DNA from: Alistipes sp.
GTDB lineage: Bacteria > Bacteroidota > Bacteroidia > Bacteroidales > Rikenellaceae
Reading direction: 5' to 3'
Length of the DNA: 23,616 nucleotides
Assembly (NCBI GenBank): GCA_022511355.1
Contig: JAFLRS010000009.1
Location: 1-23,616 of the forward strand
The notes below the pieces were generated by a model. That model did not search any database. It saw nothing but the letters and a program-made list of their open reading frames with translations, and was not told the DNA's origin. This document shows, piece by piece, positions 23,061-23,616 of the stretch (within the stretch, counting starts at the first letter, position 1; each line of letters opens with the position of its first letter). Made by a program: the position numbers and the translations under genes.

Positions 23061-23551
23061 TGAAACTTTTTGACGGCATATTCGGAGGAGCGCTGATTAT
23101 TGCGCTGATGTCGGTTTCGGCGGAGTCGTTGCGGGCTGCGGAGTCGGTTCCCGAGCCCGAATCGGCGGTTGTGTCGGAGCATGAGGAGTCGGCGGAGGCT
23201 GTTGCGGTGCGGTATGAGGGTGCGCACATCGAATTTGAGGAGACGGTGTGGAATTTCGGCGACATAGCCCGCAAGGGGGGCGATGTTACGAAGGAGTTCG
23301 CGTTTGTAAATGACGGCAGCAAGCCTTTGGTGATAACGGGTCTTACTATTTCGTGTACCTGCATGAAGGTTTCATATCCGAAGCGTCCTGTGGCGGTTGG
23401 CGAGCGCGGGACTGTACGTTTGATATATGAGCCGCACAAGATGTCGCCGGGCAATTTTTATAGGGTTGTTCAGGTTCACAGCAATTCGGAGGACGGTGTG
23501 CATATGCTGACGGTTCACGGCAACTCTGTCGATGCCCGCCGGCTGGATTAA
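23057..23551 (+). CDS. DUF1573-domain exported protein
   Basis: This 164-residue protein begins with a signal peptide (about 1-28), then an acidic Glu/Ser/Ala linker (30-50), then a DUF1573 immunoglobulin-like domain: WNFGDIARKGGDV, EFAFVNDGSKPLVI, the cysteine pair SCTC (C100, C102), YPKRPVAVGERG, and GNFYRVVQVHSNS. DUF1573 proteins are abundant in Bacteroidota and are exported, ASPM/Spd-2/hydin-like beta-sandwiches of unknown function. The start at 23057 overlaps the TonB stop, so it belongs to the exbB-exbD-tonB transcript. The first two codons are both ATG, so translation could begin at either. No lipobox is visible. Confidence 0.9.
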   Translation: MMKLFDGIFGGALIIALMSVSAESLRAAESVPEPESAVVSEHEESAEAVAVRYEGAHIEFEETVWNFGDIARKGGDVTKEFAFVNDGSKPLVITGLTISCTCMKVSYPKRPVAVGERGTVRLIYEPHKMSPGNFYRVVQVHSNSEDGVHMLTVHGNSVDARRLD

Positions 23552-23581
23552 CGCGATTGTTTACTTTAATGCACCATGATG

Positions 23582-23616
23582 CCCCGCCCTTTTCCAAAGG
23601 GAGGGGAGAGGGGAGG
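23582..23616. other. G-rich hairpin at the right edge, truncated by the window
   Basis: CCCTTT (23587-23592) pairs with AAAGGG (23596-23601) across a 3-base loop; after one mismatch CCCC (23582-23585) pairs with GGGG (23603-23606). The right arm runs into GAGGGGAGG, giving three G-runs of three or more. There is no U tract, so it is not a clear terminator of the exbB operon; it may be the edge of a dispersed intergenic repeat. The rest lies outside the window. Confidence 0.45.

Overview
The window reads as chromosomal DNA of a gut-type member of the Bacteroidota, most like Alistipes or another Rikenellaceae relative. The phylum call rests on the lpxC-fabZ gene fusion, the fused DAHP synthase/chorismate mutase, TAnnTTTG-type -7 promoter boxes in most divergent spacers, few Shine-Dalgarno sites, and a tsaD/tamB divergent pair. 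The genus is only inferred from the moderately high GC and the gene set. Coding is dense: no gene-free stretch exceeds about 160 bases, and I see no rRNA, tRNA, CRISPR array, transposase or prophage gene.

Layout. (1) 1-3672, plus strand: the 3' part of a di-haem c-type cytochrome (DUF1111 type), then a fused ResB/CcsA cytochrome c maturation protein. (2) 3736-5913, minus: lpxA and lpxC-fabZ for lipid A. (3) 6021-9424, plus: an orphan TonB-like protein, a K+/H+ antiporter and DAHP synthase/chorismate mutase, tightly packed. (4) 9436-10781, minus: a small lipoprotein and an adjoining radical SAM/SPASM enzyme. (5) 10938-11144, plus: a cold-shock protein, closed by a perfect 15-bp bidirectional terminator. 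(6) 11249-12481, minus: pyrophosphate-dependent phosphofructokinase. (7) 12600-15433, plus: three genes for a steroid 5-alpha-reductase homologue, an Old Yellow Enzyme-type reductase and a short-chain dehydrogenase. (8) 15504-16529, minus: tsaD. (9) 16628-23551, plus: tamB, ExbB, ExbD, TonB and a DUF1573 protein. A G-rich hairpin lies at the right edge.

The most striking element is the three-gene block at 12600-15433. Its first product closely resembles the vertebrate steroid 5-alpha-reductase SRD5A2. With the flavin ene-reductase and the SDR it has the gene content reported for gut Bacteroidota that reduce 3-oxo-delta4 bile acids or steroids to 5-alpha/5-beta, 3-hydroxy products such as isoallolithocholic acid. 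The second candidate system is the radical SAM enzyme/lipoprotein pair, a possible peptide- or lipoprotein-modifying unit. Much of the rest serves the envelope: lipid A synthesis, TamB, TonB energisation, lipoprotein, cytochrome maturation and ion antiport.
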